Positions 5,796 through 5,982 of a stretch of DNA of 5,982 nucleotides are shown piece after piece. Position 1 is the stretch's first letter. Each line of letters opens with the position of its first letter. Position numbers and translations under genes: made by a program. Source of the DNA: Bacillota bacterium (lineage in GTDB: Bacteria; Bacillota_I; Bacilli_A; RFN20; CAG-826); the NCBI GenBank assembly GCA_003512585.1, contig DOQE01000016.1, positions 1 to 5,982 on the forward strand. The letters are read 5' to 3'. The notes beneath the pieces were generated by a model, which was given only the letters and a program-made list of their open reading frames with translations, ran no database searches and was not told the DNA's origin.

Positions 5796-5982
5796 CTATT
5801 TTAAAATCCAATAACCGTATCGTTTGGATCCAAATCTCTCGATCAAACCCAATTCCTGAAGCTTGACCATGCTTTTCTTGATTGTAGAGACGCTGAGACT
5901 AGCAGCTTTAGCAAGTTCACTTCCAGTCAATCTGTGATTGGCTTTCAAAGCTTCCAAAATAGCCTTTTGCCCTTTGCTTACA
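5796..5982 (-). CDS. C-terminal winged helix of an AlbA_2/Schlafen-type DNA-binding ATPase regulator (partial)
   Basis: The last 61 codons of a gene entering from the right edge are open and end in TAG at 5796-5798. They encode a winged helix-turn-helix: GQKAILEALKANHRLTGSELAKAASLSVSTIKKSMVKLQELGLIERFGSKRYGYWILK (positions 4-61 of the fragment) splits into helix GQKAILEALKAN, helix LTGSELAKAA, recognition helix SVSTIKKSMVKLQELG and wing IERFGSKRYGYW. The GSK-x-x-GYW ending is typical of 'putative DNA-binding domain' ATP-binding proteins with an N-terminal AlbA_2 (Schlafen-like) domain, often annotated as transcriptional regulators or RecG-like proteins. Such genes commonly lie just before hsdR in type I restriction loci, as here, where the stop is 14 bases before the truncated hsdR ATG. 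The N-terminal domain is outside the window. Confidence 0.7.
   Translation of the reverse strand, partial: VSKGQKAILEALKANHRLTGSELAKAASLSVSTIKKSMVKLQELGLIERFGSKRYGYWILK

Noticed and set aside
5782..5811. TTG start giving a ten-residue longer HsdR-like protein
   Set aside because: No Shine-Dalgarno, overlap with the upstream gene's end, and the HsdR-like sequence begins after the ATG at 5781.

Overview
The window looks like chromosomal DNA from a low-GC, gut- or rumen-type anaerobic Firmicute (Bacilli/Erysipelotrichales/RF39-like; inferred from style, not from a marker gene). The main genes are roughly 37-40% GC by hand count of sample rows. Shine-Dalgarno sites are purine-rich, Trp is encoded by TGG and the stops seen are TAA/TAG, so the standard bacterial code fits. 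An oxygen-sensitive Fe-S enzyme operon and a secreted lipoprotein with an N-terminal LGSC lipobox fit an anaerobic Gram-positive.

Region 1 (1-2022, minus strand) is a tight operon read right to left. It starts with a CooC/MinD-type P-loop ATPase carrying a CXC metal-binding motif (1255-2022). Next is a 398-residue 2-hydroxyacyl-CoA dehydratase/benzoyl-CoA reductase family protein (45-1241). Its stop codon overlaps the start codon of a third gene (TAATG) that runs off the left edge and is probably the partner subunit. The layout suggests that the CooC-like ATPase loads metal into, or matures, the Fe-S dehydratase-type enzyme. No ASKHA-type activator (HgdC/FldI) is visible in the window.

Region 2 (2023-2326) is a divergent intergenic spacer holding weak promoter candidates for both directions and a perfect 9-bp inverted repeat with widely spaced arms. 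Region 3 (2327-4435, plus strand) encodes a 702-residue lipoprotein: lipobox, Ser-rich linker, bacterial Ig-like domain, two beta-rich segments and a distinct C-terminal domain.

Region 4 (4436-5982, minus strand) looks like accessory DNA. From right to left it holds the winged-helix C-terminus of an AlbA_2/Schlafen-type regulator, a truncated HsdR (type I restriction) N-terminus, frame-broken remnants of a DUF4143-type AAA ATPase, a degraded stretch, and an intact but very AT-rich (about 28% GC in sampled rows) 203-residue protein. I read that last protein as a divergent member of the uracil-DNA glycosylase superfamily. The picture is a decayed defence island in which one small gene has stayed open.
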